Shown: positions 9,601 to 18,530, numbered from the stretch's first letter. The stretch: DNA of 46,328 bases from an uncultured Flavobacteriales bacterium (GCA_946480085.1 CAMLHZ010000022.1:1-46328), one strand, 5' to 3'. Numbers and translations: made by a program. The notes: generated from the letters alone by a model not told the origin.

Positions 9601-10003
9601 TCGAATTACAGAGCGTGGTGGTGTTCTTGGTGCAATGGAAACAATGTATCAGCGCTCTAAAATTCAGGAAGAATCGTTGTACTACGAAACGTTAAAGCAC
9701 AATGGTGAATTCCCGATTATTGGTGTAAACACCTTCTTAAGTTCAAAAGGTTCGCCAACGGTTGAGCCGAAAGAAGTCATTCGTGCCTCTGAAGAAGAGA
9801 AGCAATATCAAATTGATATGTTGGGTGAATTACACAAAGCACATGCGGAACATATTCCAGAGTTTGTTGCTTTGTTACAAAGAACGGCGATTCAGAATCA
9901 AAACTTGTTCGAACAACTGATGGAAGTTTGTAAATACGCCTCTTTAGGTCAAATTACAAAAGCATTGTTTGAAGTAGGAGGACAGTATAGAAGAAATATG
10001 TAG
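6623..10003 (+). CDS. icmF: Fused isobutyryl-CoA mutase (IcmF)
   Basis: A 1126-residue, three-part adenosylcobalamin enzyme: B12-binding domain (about 12-150; DGHDAA with the cobalt-ligand His25), a MeaB-like GTPase chaperone domain (about 185-420; Walker [10 protein letters not shown] near 205), a linker, and the mutase barrel (about 550-1120). The barrel has [19 protein letters not shown] and [10 protein letters not shown] near 810. The Phe in GLFPF, where methylmalonyl-CoA mutase has Tyr, together with the fused order, fits IcmF rather than methylmalonyl-CoA mutase. IcmF interconverts isobutyryl-CoA and butyryl-CoA; some relatives also use pivalyl- or isovaleryl-CoA. The length is normal. 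The gene stands alone, ended by the terminator at 10051. The substrate is inferred from motifs. Confidence 0.95.
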   Translation: MEQQAPYKSKNNIRIVTAASLFDGHDAAINIMRRIIQSTGCEVIHLGHDRSVEEVVDTAIQEDAQAIAMTSYQGGHTEYFKYMYDLLKEKGAPHIKIFGGGGGTILLSEIEELQGYGITRIYHPDDGRSLGLQGMINDLVEKSDYPVGDVLNGEINHIEEKHVPSIARLISAAENFPEQSAPVMSKVHEIASKNDVPVLGITGTGGSGKSSLVDELVRRFLMDFPDKQIAVVSVDPSKRKTGGALLGDRIRMNAIKNSRVYMRSLATRQSNLALSKHVAEAIQVLKAANYDLIILETSGIGQSDTEILDHSDASLYVMTPEYGAATQLEKIDMLDFADVIALNKFDKRGALDALRDVRKQYQRNHGLWDKNVDEMPVYGTIASQFNDPGMNTLYKIVMDKVREKTNAPLESKFEITKEMSEKIFVIPPDRTRYLSEISENNRGFDKWVAKQVDVADRLYGLQRSIETMQSSTLDDKDRLIKGLQEAFENVKRDLDGHNWQILENWEAKKASYAAPEFIFKVRDKELRMATHTESLSHSQIPKVALPKFKSWGDILRWSLQENVPGEFPYTSGLFPFKREGEDPTRMFAGEGGPERTNRRFHYVSLGMPAKRLSTAFDSVTLYGNDPDVRPDIYGKVGNSGVSICCLDDAKKLYSGFDLSHPATSVSMTINGPAPMLLGFFMNAAIDQNCEKYIKENGLEKEVEAKIVAIYKKKGVTRPKYQGDLPEGNDGLGLMLLGVTGDQVLPADVYNEIKVETLKQVRGTVQADILKEDQAQNTCIFSTEFALRLMGDVQEYFIEKQVRNFYSVSISGYHIAEAGANPITQLAFTLANGFTYVEYYLSRGMDINAFGPNLSFFFSNGIDPEYAVIGRVARRIWAKALAKKYGANPRAQMLKYHIQTSGRSLHAQEIDFNDIRTTLQALYAIYDNCNSLHTNAYDEAITTPTEESVRRAMAIQLIINRELGLAKNENPLQGSFIIEELTDLVEEAVLTEFDRITERGGVLGAMETMYQRSKIQEESLYYETLKHNGEFPIIGVNTFLSSKGSPTVEPKEVIRASEEEKQYQIDMLGELHKAHAEHIPEFVALLQRTAIQNQNLFEQLMEVCKYASLGQITKALFEVGGQYRRNM

Positions 10004-10050
10004 TTGTTGAAAATTGAATATCCAGATTTGGGTATGTTTTTATAGAATTA

Positions 10051-10080
10051 GGCTGAAGAATTCATCTTCAGCCTTTTTTT
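10051..10080 (+). terminator. Rho-independent terminator of icmF
   Basis: Perfect 8-base stem ggctgaag (10051-10058) and cttcagcc (10066-10073) with a 7-base loop, followed by seven T. It sits 48 bases after the icmF stop. Confidence 0.9.
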
Positions 10081-10089
10081 GTGATTGAG

Positions 10090-10108
10090 TACCATGGTAA
10101 TTACCGTG
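10090..10108. promoter_or_regulatory. overlapping palindromes, possible operator
   Basis: TACCATGGTA (10090-10099) and GGTAATTACC (10096-10105) are perfect 10-base palindromes sharing four bases; the second extends to CATGGTAATTACCGTG with one mismatch. They lie between the icmF terminator and the next operon. A dimeric repressor site is possible, but no second copy was noticed in the window. Confidence 0.35.
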
Positions 10109-10128
10109 TATAATTTAAAGAATTAGCT

Positions 10129-10158
10129 GTACTTTTGTTTACTAATAAACAAAAGCAC
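10129..10158. repeat. long AT-rich hairpin
   Basis: cttttgttt (10132-10140) pairs perfectly with aaacaaaag (10147-10155) around a 6-base loop, and the stem extends by three more pairs beyond one mismatch. No T run follows, so it is not an ordinary terminator; function unknown. Confidence 0.5.
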
Positions 10159-10397
10159 ACTTATTTGTGTAATAAATAACTAAAATACATTTTCATGATC
10201 TTTGATTTGTCAATGTTCAGATTTATTATTTCGCAAGTTTCGACGAATATCCATATTCTTTCGTTGAATTTTAATCGATATGCTATGCGTAAATAAAGAA
10301 AAAGGTTGATTTTACTAAAGATTTAGTGTGTTAAGTGTTGTTTTTTAATACATTATGATCACTAAATTGCATCATTATTAACCGAAATTACTATTAC

Positions 10398-10826
10398 ATG
10401 GCACTACTACTACGCTGGAAAGTCCTGCTATTTATTTTCTTTATTCAGAATGGGGTATATGCCCAGAATCAGTTTACAGGAAACTCGTTGGCACCAGATC
10501 CATTGGAGGAGCTAATTGCTTCAATTTATGGAGAAGACTGGCTTGTGAAGAATCAGGAAGCGTCTGACGCTCTCATTAAATGTGTGAATGAGCGTATCAG
10601 TTATGTTCAAGTTCCACTCGAAGGTGAAGATAAAATGCCATTGCTATCATCTTTCCCTCTGATGAACAAGTACAATTCCACTATTGTCGAGATTGATTAT
10701 TCACTGTTTAATCCGGAGTCGTTTGTCCCGCTAACCTATAGTCTTCCATTTTTTAGCGACATGACACAGGCTATTCGAGTGGATGGAACTGATTATGTTA
10801 TAGTTATTCAACCCTTAACACGCTAA
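10398..10826 (+). CDS. small exported protein of unknown function
   Basis: 142 residues with a clear signal peptide (MALLLRWKVLLFIFFIQNGVYA, then Q) and a mature part of about 120 residues that ends in alternating strands (STIVEIDYSLF, AIRVDGTDYVIVIQPL). No domain recognised. Its TAA is directly followed by the ATG of the large T9SS protein, so the two are translationally coupled. A second operon at 13330 has the same plan: a small exported protein, then a large sorting-domain protein. It could be a chaperone, anchor or partner of its neighbour; this is inferred from position only. No C-terminal sorting domain of its own is present. Confidence 0.75.
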   Translation: MALLLRWKVLLFIFFIQNGVYAQNQFTGNSLAPDPLEELIASIYGEDWLVKNQEASDALIKCVNERISYVQVPLEGEDKMPLLSSFPLMNKYNSTIVEIDYSLFNPESFVPLTYSLPFFSDMTQAIRVDGTDYVIVIQPLTR

Positions 10827-12896
10827 ATGATGAAAAAGATATTATTACTCATAGCTGTTACGGTTAGTGTTGTTTTGCATGCGCAGGTTTATAATATGCC
10901 TGCAGGTACATCTTCGGTGACCACTTGTTCTGGAACGTTTTATGATTCAGGAGGTGCCGGAGGAACTTATTCAAATAGTGAAAACAGAACATTTACCATT
11001 TGTCCGTCAACCCCTGGCGCAAAGATTCGGGTGGATTTTACATCATTTGCCATTGAGAATAACTGGGACTATTTATATATATATGATGGAACAACGACCG
11101 GAGCCCCAACTTTAGGTACTTATACTGGCGTTGCCGGACCAGGAATTGTTCAGGCAACACCTGGAAATGCCTCTGGCTGCGTGACTTTTCGTTTTACTTC
11201 AGATTTTACCGGTACTCTTGCAGGTTGGACGGGTAACATCTCATGTATTTCACCATGTCAAACAATTACTGCCAATTGGGTAAGTTCAAATGAAGCTCCC
11301 GAGCCAGATGGGGTTATCCGTATTTGTCAGGGACAAAGTGTGAATTTTGTTGGAAGTGGAACATTCAGTACATCCGGAGCTGGCGCAACGTATACATGGT
11401 CAATGGGGAATGGTGCTACAGTGAACGGAACAAATATCAATTACACATATCCTGTTGCAGGTAGTTTTTTGGTGAATCTGTTGATAACTGATCCGGGTGG
11501 TTGTACAAACGCAAATACTTTCAATAGAAATGTTCAGGTGTCAACTACACCAACCATTAGTACTTCGGCTACACCTTCAACGCTTTGTACAACTCAAACA
11601 TCGGCTTTGGCGGCAACAGTTACAATGACACCTTTTACAGTTAATTGTACTCCTCCAGTTTCAGGAACCACATTTTTACCTGACGGTTCTGGAGTTTCCT
11701 ATACTACTTCAATTACAACCAATTGTTATAGTCCGTCAGCAACAGTAACTGCAGCTTCAGATATTACTAACGTTTGCGTGAATATGGAGCACTCCTTTCT
11801 AGGTGATTTGGATTTAAGATTGATTTGTCCGAACGGTCAGTCAATCAGCTTAAAAGATTATCCAGGTGGAGGTGGAACTTACCTTGGTGGTGCTCTAGAT
11901 GATGGAGGAACTGGGCCAGGAACTGGCGCAACTTATTGTTTTACTCCTTCGGCGGTAACACTTTTAGTTAGCGGTCCAACAATAATGGCAGGATCTCCGT
12001 CAAGTGCATCAATAACTCCGGGAAATTATATGCCGGTGAATTCATTTGCAGGATTGATAGGTTGTCCTTTAAATGGTAATTGGACTATTCAGGTAACAGA
12101 TCACTTGGCTATTGATAATGGTTATATTTTCAATTGGGATATCAATTTCAGTGCAGGGTTACTTTCTGCGGCATCATTTACACCAACAATTGCATCGCAA
12201 GGCTGGGTTGCTAATCCTGTACTTACGTCTACGGGACCAACAACTGCGAATGTTGTTCCATTGAGTCAGGGAACCCCATGTTTCAATTATAGTGTTACAG
12301 ATAACTTCGGTTGTACCTACACTTCGTCACAATGTATTACAGTGAACTGTGGTTCTTCATTGCCAGTAGGTTTAATAAGTTTTGAAGCAAGTGCTGTCAG
12401 CAATGAACGTATTCAGTTAGATTGGGTAACATCATCTGAAACGAACAGCGATTACTTTAAAATTGAACGTTCACTTGACGGAAATCATTGGGAATGGATT
12501 GCAACAAAAGACGCCGTTGGAAATTCAAATGAGTTGTCTAACTATCAGGTAGTTGATGAAAATCCATATCCGGGAACCTCGTACTACAGACTATTGCAGT
12601 ATGATAATAACGGAAGTTTGGGAACTACAGATATGGAAGCTGTCTATTTGGATGTTTCAGGAGAATCAGGCTTTGCACTGTTTCCAAATCCAACAAATTC
12701 ATTAGTTACACTCAGGGGTGATTTAGTTGCCTTATCGAATTTTCAAGTATTGAACATGCTCGGTCAAAATTTACGAAGTATCATTCCCGTTTATGATCAG
12801 GGAGATGGAACGGTAGTTTTGGATTTGAGTAATTTGTCATCAGGAATATACTCCGTGAAATGCGGAGTGAAGATTGTCTCATTAGTGAAAAACTAA
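10827..12896 (+). CDS. T9SS-exported protein with CUB-like, PKD and P-type domains
   Basis: 689 residues. Signal peptide 1-19 (MMKKILL... HAQ; the second ATG at 10830 is an equally good start). A CUB-like region follows (about 25-140, with the conserved WDYLYIYDG), then a PKD domain (about 160-240, YTWSMGNG and YTYPVAGSFLVNL), a region like proprotein-convertase P domains (about 290-445, HSFLGDLDLRLICPNGQ and GNWTIQVTD), a fibronectin-like LPVGLISFEA segment, and a C-terminal type A T9SS sorting domain (about 612-689, FALFPNPTNS to SSGIYSVKC). No catalytic residues are seen, so it is probably a surface adhesin or matrix protein. Exported by Sec, then T9SS, with loss of the C-terminal domain expected. 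Confidence 0.9.
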   Translation: MMKKILLLIAVTVSVVLHAQVYNMPAGTSSVTTCSGTFYDSGGAGGTYSNSENRTFTICPSTPGAKIRVDFTSFAIENNWDYLYIYDGTTTGAPTLGTYTGVAGPGIVQATPGNASGCVTFRFTSDFTGTLAGWTGNISCISPCQTITANWVSSNEAPEPDGVIRICQGQSVNFVGSGTFSTSGAGATYTWSMGNGATVNGTNINYTYPVAGSFLVNLLITDPGGCTNANTFNRNVQVSTTPTISTSATPSTLCTTQTSALAATVTMTPFTVNCTPPVSGTTFLPDGSGVSYTTSITTNCYSPSATVTAASDITNVCVNMEHSFLGDLDLRLICPNGQSISLKDYPGGGGTYLGGALDDGGTGPGTGATYCFTPSAVTLLVSGPTIMAGSPSSASITPGNYMPVNSFAGLIGCPLNGNWTIQVTDHLAIDNGYIFNWDINFSAGLLSAASFTPTIASQGWVANPVLTSTGPTTANVVPLSQGTPCFNYSVTDNFGCTYTSSQCITVNCGSSLPVGLISFEASAVSNERIQLDWVTSSETNSDYFKIERSLDGNHWEWIATKDAVGNSNELSNYQVVDENPYPGTSYYRLLQYDNNGSLGTTDMEAVYLDVSGESGFALFPNPTNSLVTLRGDLVALSNFQVLNMLGQNLRSIIPVYDQGDGTVVLDLSNLSSGIYSVKCGVKIVSLVKN

Positions 12897-12940
12897 TTTT
12901 AGGTTAAGGTTTCCTATTGAGCATATAGTTGTTAGGTTAA

Positions 12941-12968
12941 GGCTGTTCAGAACATGAACAGCCTTTTT
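12941..12968 (+). terminator. Rho-independent terminator of the first T9SS operon
   Basis: Perfect 9-base stem ggctgttca (12941-12949) and tgaacagcc (12955-12963), 5-base loop, then five T. Confidence 0.9.
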
Positions 12969-13298
12969 ATTTGCTTTATCATTGTTTTAATTATCTGAAT
13001 TACTGTGGTTTAAATTTTTTCACGACGTGAATAGGATATTGTTCAATTCCAATTTACAGAAATGATAGATTCTTAACAAAAAGTGATTTAAAATTTAACA
13101 AAATTGTAATATGTTATTTTTTAAACGAACTAAACATTAGTAGTTTGCTGGGCTATTCTAGGTGCATTTCGAATATTTCTCATGATTATATGAGTGTAAT
13201 GGCTTTTTCAATGAATATTTGATGAAGATCCATTCGATTTAAACAAAAATGTGAAAAAATATTTTTGAAAGTCGGAATCCGTGTAATAATGTACATCG

Positions 13299-13306
13299 TA
13301 AATTTG
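13299..13306 (+). promoter_or_regulatory. -7 promoter element of the second T9SS operon
   Basis: TAAATTTG fits the Bacteroidota -7 consensus TAnnTTTG exactly and ends 23 bases before the ATG at 13330, giving a very short leader. The -33 element is not obvious. Confidence 0.55.
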
Positions 13307-13329
13307 GGACAACTATATGCTCAAAATCT

Positions 13330-13713
13330 ATGAAACTAATTCAGGGGATTCTGTTTCCCGTATTTATTCTGGCGTACTCCAATGCGTCATTCTCTCAAAC
13401 CGAGATACATTCCGGACTTTTAATTGCTCAAAGCCAAACTGAGGAGCTAAATGCTTTGAAGTTGCATTCCAATGAGGCTTTAACTCATGAAAATATAGAT
13501 ATTATCAGCAAGGAATTTGCTAAATACACCGAGTCAATTATTTCCTTTCATTTTGATGTAGCAAACAGCAAAATTTATGTGAAGTATAACAGTAGTATTG
13601 AGCTGAATTTTGTGATGGGAATTTTGAGAAGAGTATCGATCGATACTTATTATCTGAACAATGGGGTTGAGGTTCATTATGTGAAAAACCCAAGTGATAA
13701 CTTCAAATTCTAA
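13330..13713 (+). CDS. small exported protein of unknown function
   Basis: 127 residues: signal peptide (about 1-22, ending NASFSQ) and a mature domain with a predicted helix followed by strand, helix, strand (SIISFHFDVANSKIYVKYN, then a helix around LNFVMGILRRV, then GVEVHYVKNP). The pattern resembles one half of a ferredoxin-like fold such as metal-binding HMA domains, but no CxxC or other metal site is present, so this is only a shape comparison. Six bases separate it from the large T9SS gene that follows. It matches the small-then-large plan at 10398-12896, although the two small proteins share no clear identity. Function unknown. Confidence 0.75.
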   Translation: MKLIQGILFPVFILAYSNASFSQTEIHSGLLIAQSQTEELNALKLHSNEALTHENIDIISKEFAKYTESIISFHFDVANSKIYVKYNSSIELNFVMGILRRVSIDTYYLNNGVEVHYVKNPSDNFKF

Positions 13714-13719
13714 GCGATC

Positions 13720-16700
13720 ATGAAAAAAATACTAGCTCTTTTAAGTTTGGTAACGATTGTAGGTTCGCTTACATCAAATGCTCAAAGCTACTCTTTCACT
13801 GCTGTTGGCGGAACTTATACTTCGAATACCGGAGGTACTGTAATTCATGCTTCTGGAATAGACGAAGCAGTGTCTGGAGCACTACCAATTGGATTCAATT
13901 TTACAATGGGTTGTGATAGTTATTCCACTTTCTATTGTTCATCAAACGGTTGGATTTCTTTTGGAACAGCACCGGTTTCTGCCGAATTGACCAATAACTT
14001 GAATACGGGAACAGTTCGTCCTAAATTGGCTCCTCTTTGGGATGATTTGGCTGTGGGTGCTGCTGGAAATGTAAACTATGTGCTTACGGGTACCGCTCCG
14101 AATCGAGTTTTAACCGTAGAGTGGGAAGAAATGGAATGGTACTGGTTGGCAACAACTTGGGGACTGTCGTTCCAATGTAAATTATATGAAACTTCAAATA
14201 GAGTTGAGTTTGTTTATACCAGAAATGGAAATGCTACAGCAAACCTTGATTCACCAAGTGCAAGTATCGGAATAAGCTTACCTGCTTCAGGGAACTTTAT
14301 CTCATTGAGTGATGTTTCAGGTGCACCAACAGCTTCAACAGTTACTGAAACAAATAACCTTGCTTCAAAGCCTGCAAATGGTCAAATCTATCGTTTTGAT
14401 AACACTTCGGTTTTCTGTACCGGCACTCCAACTGCAGGAACTTCCAGTGCCGCGCCAGCCACTACTAACTGTGCAAGTTCAACAACAACGTTAACGGCAG
14501 CCGGAATGTCTACTGGATGTGGATATGTATATCAATGGCAATCATCACCAGACAATGCCACATGGACAAATATTAGTGGTGGAACGGGAGTAAGCTATGT
14601 TGCCTCAAACACTGCATCAACTTACTATAGATTAGTTACAACATGTACAGGAAGTGGTTTGTCAGCAAACGGAGCAAGTACTCTTGTAACGTTTAGTGGT
14701 TCTGTTCCTGTCAATGATTTGCCATGTAATGCTACTTTGATGACCGTTGGTTTAACAGAAGTAGGAAACAATACCTGTTCAGGAAATGCAAGTGAACCTG
14801 CAACCCCTTCATGCTGGACAGCAGGTTCTTACAATACAGTTTGGTTTAGGTTTGTTGCAACTGCTGCAAATATGACTATCCAAACATTTAATTCTGCAAT
14901 TACGGGAACTCAAATTGCCGCGTATTCGGGGGCTTGTGGTTCTTTAACGCAGATTGCTTCGGCTTGTAATGCGGATGCTGGGAGTTGTGGTTTCACAACA
15001 ATGACAAATTCATTATTGAATTTAACGGGGCTTTCGGTGGGAACCACTTACTATATTGTTGTAGATGGTGATGCTAGTGCTCAAGGTTCTTTTACGGTTA
15101 TTGTCAATCCAACAGGAACAGCTGCTCCTCCGGTACAAGGTCAGGATTGCATTCTTGCGAATCCGGTTTGTAACCAAAGTATGACGATTTCTGATCCCGG
15201 TTATCAGGGAATTGGTGCAACTTGTGATATACCATCTTCTTATTGTTTAGCATCAGCTGAAAGAGGTTCGGCATGGTATAGTTTTACAACAACTGTTGCT
15301 GGTAATATTAATTTTGATATCATTCCGAACAACTGGCCCGGAGCGCCTTCAACAACGGCAGCGGATTATGACTTTGCAATTTGGCAAATGGGTGGAGGAG
15401 TAACTTGTGCTTCAATCCTTGCCGGAACATCTACTCCTTTGAGATGTAATTACAGCGGATTAGGAGTTACCGGATTAAATGGTGCTGCAGGAAACGCGCC
15501 AGCTGCTTACCCAGGATTTGATGCTTCCTATGAGGCTCAGATAGCTAATGGAGTTGGTCAAACATATCTTCTTTTAATCAATAATCACAGTACTTCTGTT
15601 GATGGATTTACTATTAATTTCTCTGCAGCTTCTCCAATTCTTTATACAGCGCCTACAACGGTTTCCTGGATGGGGGGGAATGGTGTTAGTACGCAATGGG
15701 ATTTGAATGCCAATTGGGGTGCTTGTAATTTCCCAACCTGTGCTATCAATGCGGTGATTAACCCGTTTACAAACCAACCGATGGTAACCGGGACAAAAAC
15801 GGTGAGAAATATTACGATCAATCCGGGTGCAACCCTAACTCTGGCTGCTGGTTCAACGCTTGAGGTTTGTGGGGATTTTATAAATTATGGAACCATTAAC
15901 GCGGATCCAACTTCAACTGTTGTAATGTTGGGGACTGCTGTGAACCAAACAATGACTGGTTCATTCACCGGAACAAATGCTTTGGGTAACCTTACTATCA
16001 ATAAAACCAGTGCACTCAATTATGTGATCACGAATGATGATATTGACATGAAAGGTTCATTCTTAACTGCTAATGCTACGTCTATCTTTAACAGCAATGG
16101 TGAGTATATTAAAGTAGCCGGGAATTTCACAAATAATCTAGGAAATACGACATATACCAATACGGGTACAGCCGGAACACTGGAGTTTAATGGAACAGGT
16201 GCTCAAACTTATAATCAGGGAACAACGCAATTGGATTTGAATAATGTTGTGATGAATCACACCGGTACAAATGTGGTTTTAGCTACAAACATGTTCATAA
16301 AAGCTACAACAGGAACGCTTACTTTAACTAATGGTAGAATTCAAACAGGTGCGAATCGAGTGGATGTAAGTAATTCGGCTAATGCCTCAGTTACTGTTGG
16401 AAATAACAATAGTTATGTGTTTGGTAATTTGTACAGAACATTGAATGGAGCAGCTGGTGCCTACGATTTTCCGGTTGGAACTGCTACGTTGTATGAAAGA
16501 GCAAACATTAACTTTACTTCTGCTACTACAATTCCTCGTTTACAATCGCGCTTTGATTCCTGGGGAACACCTGCGCTACATACAAATGGGATGTCGGAAT
16601 GTGCTACTACCTATAATATTGCGGATGAGAATATGGGGTATTGGACGATCAATGCATCAGCTAATCCAACAAGTGGAACTTACAATACAACACTTTACTG

Positions 16701-17430
16701 TAACGGAGCAACGAATACTGCAGGTGTAGCTGCTTGGACGGTGGAGAAATCTTCAGATGCAGGTGCAACATGGGTTCTGAGTGGAACTTGTGATCCTACT
16801 TCAACAGCCGCGGTTGTAAAACGTAATGGTATGAATGGCTTCAGTCTTTTTGCTGCGGCTCAGGCAAACACGCCAATGCCAGTAGAATTGCTTGGGTTCT
16901 ATGGTTTCTCTGTAGGTCGTGAAAATGAATTGCATTGGAGTACTCAGTCAGAAATAAATTCTGCTTATTTCGTGATCGAGCGCTCAAAGAATGGTGAAGA
17001 TTTTTATCCATTCGCACAGACTCCTGCGCAAGGAAACTCGACAACAGAGGTGAAATATTCTGTTGTTGATAATCTGCCATACTTCCCGTTAACGTATTAC
17101 AGAATTCGTCAGGTAGATTTGAATGGTGATTACACCTACACTCCGAAAATTGTTGTTGAATCTGATTTGCAGAGCGATTTGACGATTTATCAAATTTTCC
17201 CGAATCCAACAAGTTCGAACTGTTCTGTAGAAATTAGTGTTAAGTCGAAAGAGAATTTAGTAATGACCATTGTTGATTCAAAAGGAACAATCGTTCATAT
17301 GAAAGAATTTGAAATGAAAGGTGCTGGAATTTTGGAGATCCCAAGTAAAGAATGGTCAAATGGTGTGTACTTTATCCGAATCACTTCTGATTCAGGTAAA
17401 ATCGCAACAACGAAGTTCGTAAAAGAATAA
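13720..17430 (+). CDS. large multidomain T9SS-exported adhesin-like protein
   Basis: 1236 residues. Signal peptide 1-21 (ends SNAQ). Then a beta-sandwich region (about 25-230, SNGWISFG and LAPLWDDLAVG), an Ig-like Cys-containing repeat (about 245-330, YQWQSSPDNATWTNISG), two domains of the kind found in large Bacteroidota surface proteins (about 335-470, VWFRFVATAANMTIQTF; about 480-645, GSAWYSFTTTVAGNINFDI), a repetitive beta-helix-like stretch (about 655-1000, ITINPGATLTLAAGSTLEV), a fibronectin-like PVELLGFYGF segment and a type A T9SS sorting domain (about 1155-1236, IFPNPTSSN to GVYFIRI). Likely a cell-surface or secreted adhesin or matrix protein; no enzyme motif is visible. Rich in Thr, Asn, Gly and Ala. 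Confidence 0.9.
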   Translation: MKKILALLSLVTIVGSLTSNAQSYSFTAVGGTYTSNTGGTVIHASGIDEAVSGALPIGFNFTMGCDSYSTFYCSSNGWISFGTAPVSAELTNNLNTGTVRPKLAPLWDDLAVGAAGNVNYVLTGTAPNRVLTVEWEEMEWYWLATTWGLSFQCKLYETSNRVEFVYTRNGNATANLDSPSASIGISLPASGNFISLSDVSGAPTASTVTETNNLASKPANGQIYRFDNTSVFCTGTPTAGTSSAAPATTNCASSTTTLTAAGMSTGCGYVYQWQSSPDNATWTNISGGTGVSYVASNTASTYYRLVTTCTGSGLSANGASTLVTFSGSVPVNDLPCNATLMTVGLTEVGNNTCSGNASEPATPSCWTAGSYNTVWFRFVATAANMTIQTFNSAITGTQIAAYSGACGSLTQIASACNADAGSCGFTTMTNSLLNLTGLSVGTTYYIVVDGDASAQGSFTVIVNPTGTAAPPVQGQDCILANPVCNQSMTISDPGYQGIGATCDIPSSYCLASAERGSAWYSFTTTVAGNINFDIIPNNWPGAPSTTAADYDFAIWQMGGGVTCASILAGTSTPLRCNYSGLGVTGLNGAAGNAPAAYPGFDASYEAQIANGVGQTYLLLINNHSTSVDGFTINFSAASPILYTAPTTVSWMGGNGVSTQWDLNANWGACNFPTCAINAVINPFTNQPMVTGTKTVRNITINPGATLTLAAGSTLEVCGDFINYGTINADPTSTVVMLGTAVNQTMTGSFTGTNALGNLTINKTSALNYVITNDDIDMKGSFLTANATSIFNSNGEYIKVAGNFTNNLGNTTYTNTGTAGTLEFNGTGAQTYNQGTTQLDLNNVVMNHTGTNVVLATNMFIKATTGTLTLTNGRIQTGANRVDVSNSANASVTVGNNNSYVFGNLYRTLNGAAGAYDFPVGTATLYERANINFTSATTIPRLQSRFDSWGTPALHTNGMSECATTYNIADENMGYWTINASANPTSGTYNTTLYCNGATNTAGVAAWTVEKSSDAGATWVLSGTCDPTSTAAVVKRNGMNGFSLFAAAQANTPMPVELLGFYGFSVGRENELHWSTQSEINSAYFVIERSKNGEDFYPFAQTPAQGNSTTEVKYSVVDNLPYFPLTYYRIRQVDLNGDYTYTPKIVVESDLQSDLTIYQIFPNPTSSNCSVEISVKSKENLVMTIVDSKGTIVHMKEFEMKGAGILEIPSKEWSNGVYFIRITSDSGKIATTKFVKE

Positions 17431-17451
17431 AGAGTTTAATAGAAATAGAAA

Positions 17452-17490
17452 AACCCTGTAGCGATGACAACATCTGCTACAGGGTTTTTT
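17452..17490 (+). terminator. terminator between convergent T9SS gene and nucleoside phosphorylase
   Basis: Perfect 11-base stem aaccctgtagc (17452-17462) and gctacagggtt (17476-17486) ending in a T run to 17490. The reverse complement also ends in T-rich sequence, so it may serve the minus-strand gene stopping at 17499. Confidence 0.9.
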
Positions 17491-17498
17491 GTTTATTG

Positions 17499-18368
17499 CT
17501 ATTTGATCAATGAATCGAGAACGTACTCGATCAATTCATTCATTTCTTTCTCGTAACCTTTAGAAAACTGATTGTTAGGACGATTAGCTATTCCTAAACA
17601 AATGGTAGCGCATTCATGCCTCATTGCTTTTCCTAGTGCAAACAAAGCTGAACTTTCCATTTCAAAATTGGTGACAAGCAGATCGTTCAATCGAAATGTT
17701 TCCAGTTGTTCATTGATATCCGGAACATTCAGACCTAAACGCAATGACCTGCCTTGTGGTGCATAAAAACCTGAACTGGTCATTGTAATGCCTTCTACTG
17801 TTCTATTTGAAGAAAGAAGTGTAAACAGTTCGTTTGATGATTTAGAAGCGTAAGGAATGATCGTAGCTGGTAATTTGGCATGTTTTGCTAATGTGGAAGC
17901 GAGTTCCAGTTCATCGTTTGAAAATTCAACAGGATAGAAATGAGCTACGTTGTCCAATCCAACCGCGTATTTGGATAAAATAAAACTGTGAACGGGAACT
18001 GAGGATTGAAGAATGCCGCAGGTTCCAATTCGAACCAATCTCAATGATTTTTGCGTTTTAGAATCGGTTCTATTTGCTAGATCGATATTTGCTAAAGCGT
18101 CCAATTCGTTGACAACAATATCGATATTGTCGGTTCCAATTCCTGTTGAAAGAGCTGTTATTCGTTTCCCCTTATAGGTTCCGGTATGACAACAAAACTC
18201 ACGGTGTTGACTTTGGTGTTCTATCTCATCAAAATAGTTGGAAATGAGTTTTACTCGGTCCTGATCACCAACAAGAATAATGTCATCCGCAATCTGTGAC
18301 GGATTAACTCCCAAATGGTAAACTTCACCATGAGCATTTAATACTAATTCGGACGGAGGATACTTCAT
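17499..18368 (-). CDS. Nucleoside phosphorylase (uridine phosphorylase-like, PNP/UDP family)
   Basis: 289 residues from the ATG at 18368; a TTG at 18383 would add five residues and is less likely. Family motifs in order: LVGDQDRV (phosphate-binding Gly and Arg), STGIGTDNI, RIGTCGILQ (the glycine loop of the active site), and NFEMESSALFALG, with the Glu-Met-Glu triad that holds the ribose. It would split a nucleoside with phosphate into base and ribose-1-phosphate for salvage, in the cytoplasm. Substrate choice (uridine or purine) cannot be fixed by eye. Monocistronic, with repeat-rich DNA upstream (18401-18523). Confidence 0.87.
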   Translation of the reverse strand: MKYPPSELVLNAHGEVYHLGVNPSQIADDIILVGDQDRVKLISNYFDEIEHQSQHREFCCHTGTYKGKRITALSTGIGTDNIDIVVNELDALANIDLANRTDSKTQKSLRLVRIGTCGILQSSVPVHSFILSKYAVGLDNVAHFYPVEFSNDELELASTLAKHAKLPATIIPYASKSSNELFTLLSSNRTVEGITMTSSGFYAPQGRSLRLGLNVPDINEQLETFRLNDLLVTNFEMESSALFALGKAMRHECATICLGIANRPNNQFSKGYEKEMNELIEYVLDSLIK

Positions 18369-18400
18369 AAAGTTAAAAATCAAAAGTCAAAAACGAGAAA

Positions 18401-18420
18401 AGACGCGATGCTTCGCGTCT
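18401..18420. repeat. palindromic element with perfect 8-base stem
   Basis: agacgcga (18401-18408) and tcgcgtct (18413-18420) around the loop tgct. On the minus strand it is followed by TTTTCTCGTTTTTGA, so it could end the transcript of the DUF4197 gene. The flanking sequence has short aagtcaa-like units. From memory, similar palindromes are scattered in other Bacteroidota genomes; not checked here. Confidence 0.6.
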
Positions 18421-18503
18421 ATACACAGTGAATTTAATAAAAAAAGGAACTAGATTTCTCCAATTCCTTCTCAACTCTATATTTTAAATGGATTCTGAGC
18501 ACC

Positions 18504-18523
18504 GGTCATCGAGCGGAGTCGAG
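18504..18523 (+). repeat. 20-base dispersed repeat, copy 1
   Basis: GGTCATCGAGCGGAGTCGAG; the identical 20 bases recur at 40492-40511. The element is an imperfect palindrome (TCGA on both sides of gcggag). It lies just past the 3' end of the DUF4197 gene. Confidence 0.8.
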
Positions 18524-18530
18524 CTGCAAC

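Larger units (their letters stand above)
10004..10397. other. 394-base gene-free stretch before the first T9SS operon
   Basis: It holds the icmF terminator (10051-10080), two overlapping palindromes (10090-10108), a long hairpin (10129-10158) and a very AT-rich upstream region with a possible promoter ending near 10370 (TTG at 10338, TAAATTG at 10363). No open frame with coding character was seen on either strand. Confidence 0.6.
12897..13329. other. 433-base gene-free stretch between the two T9SS operons
   Basis: Very AT-rich. It contains the terminator at 12941-12968 and, near its right end, a TAAATTTG promoter element at 13299. No RNA gene, repeat run or convincing small open frame was found in the remainder. 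Confidence 0.6.

Noticed and set aside
16445..16729. 94-residue open frame inside the large T9SS gene
   Set aside because: It is a shadow of the 1236-residue gene in another frame, with no start context or composition of its own.
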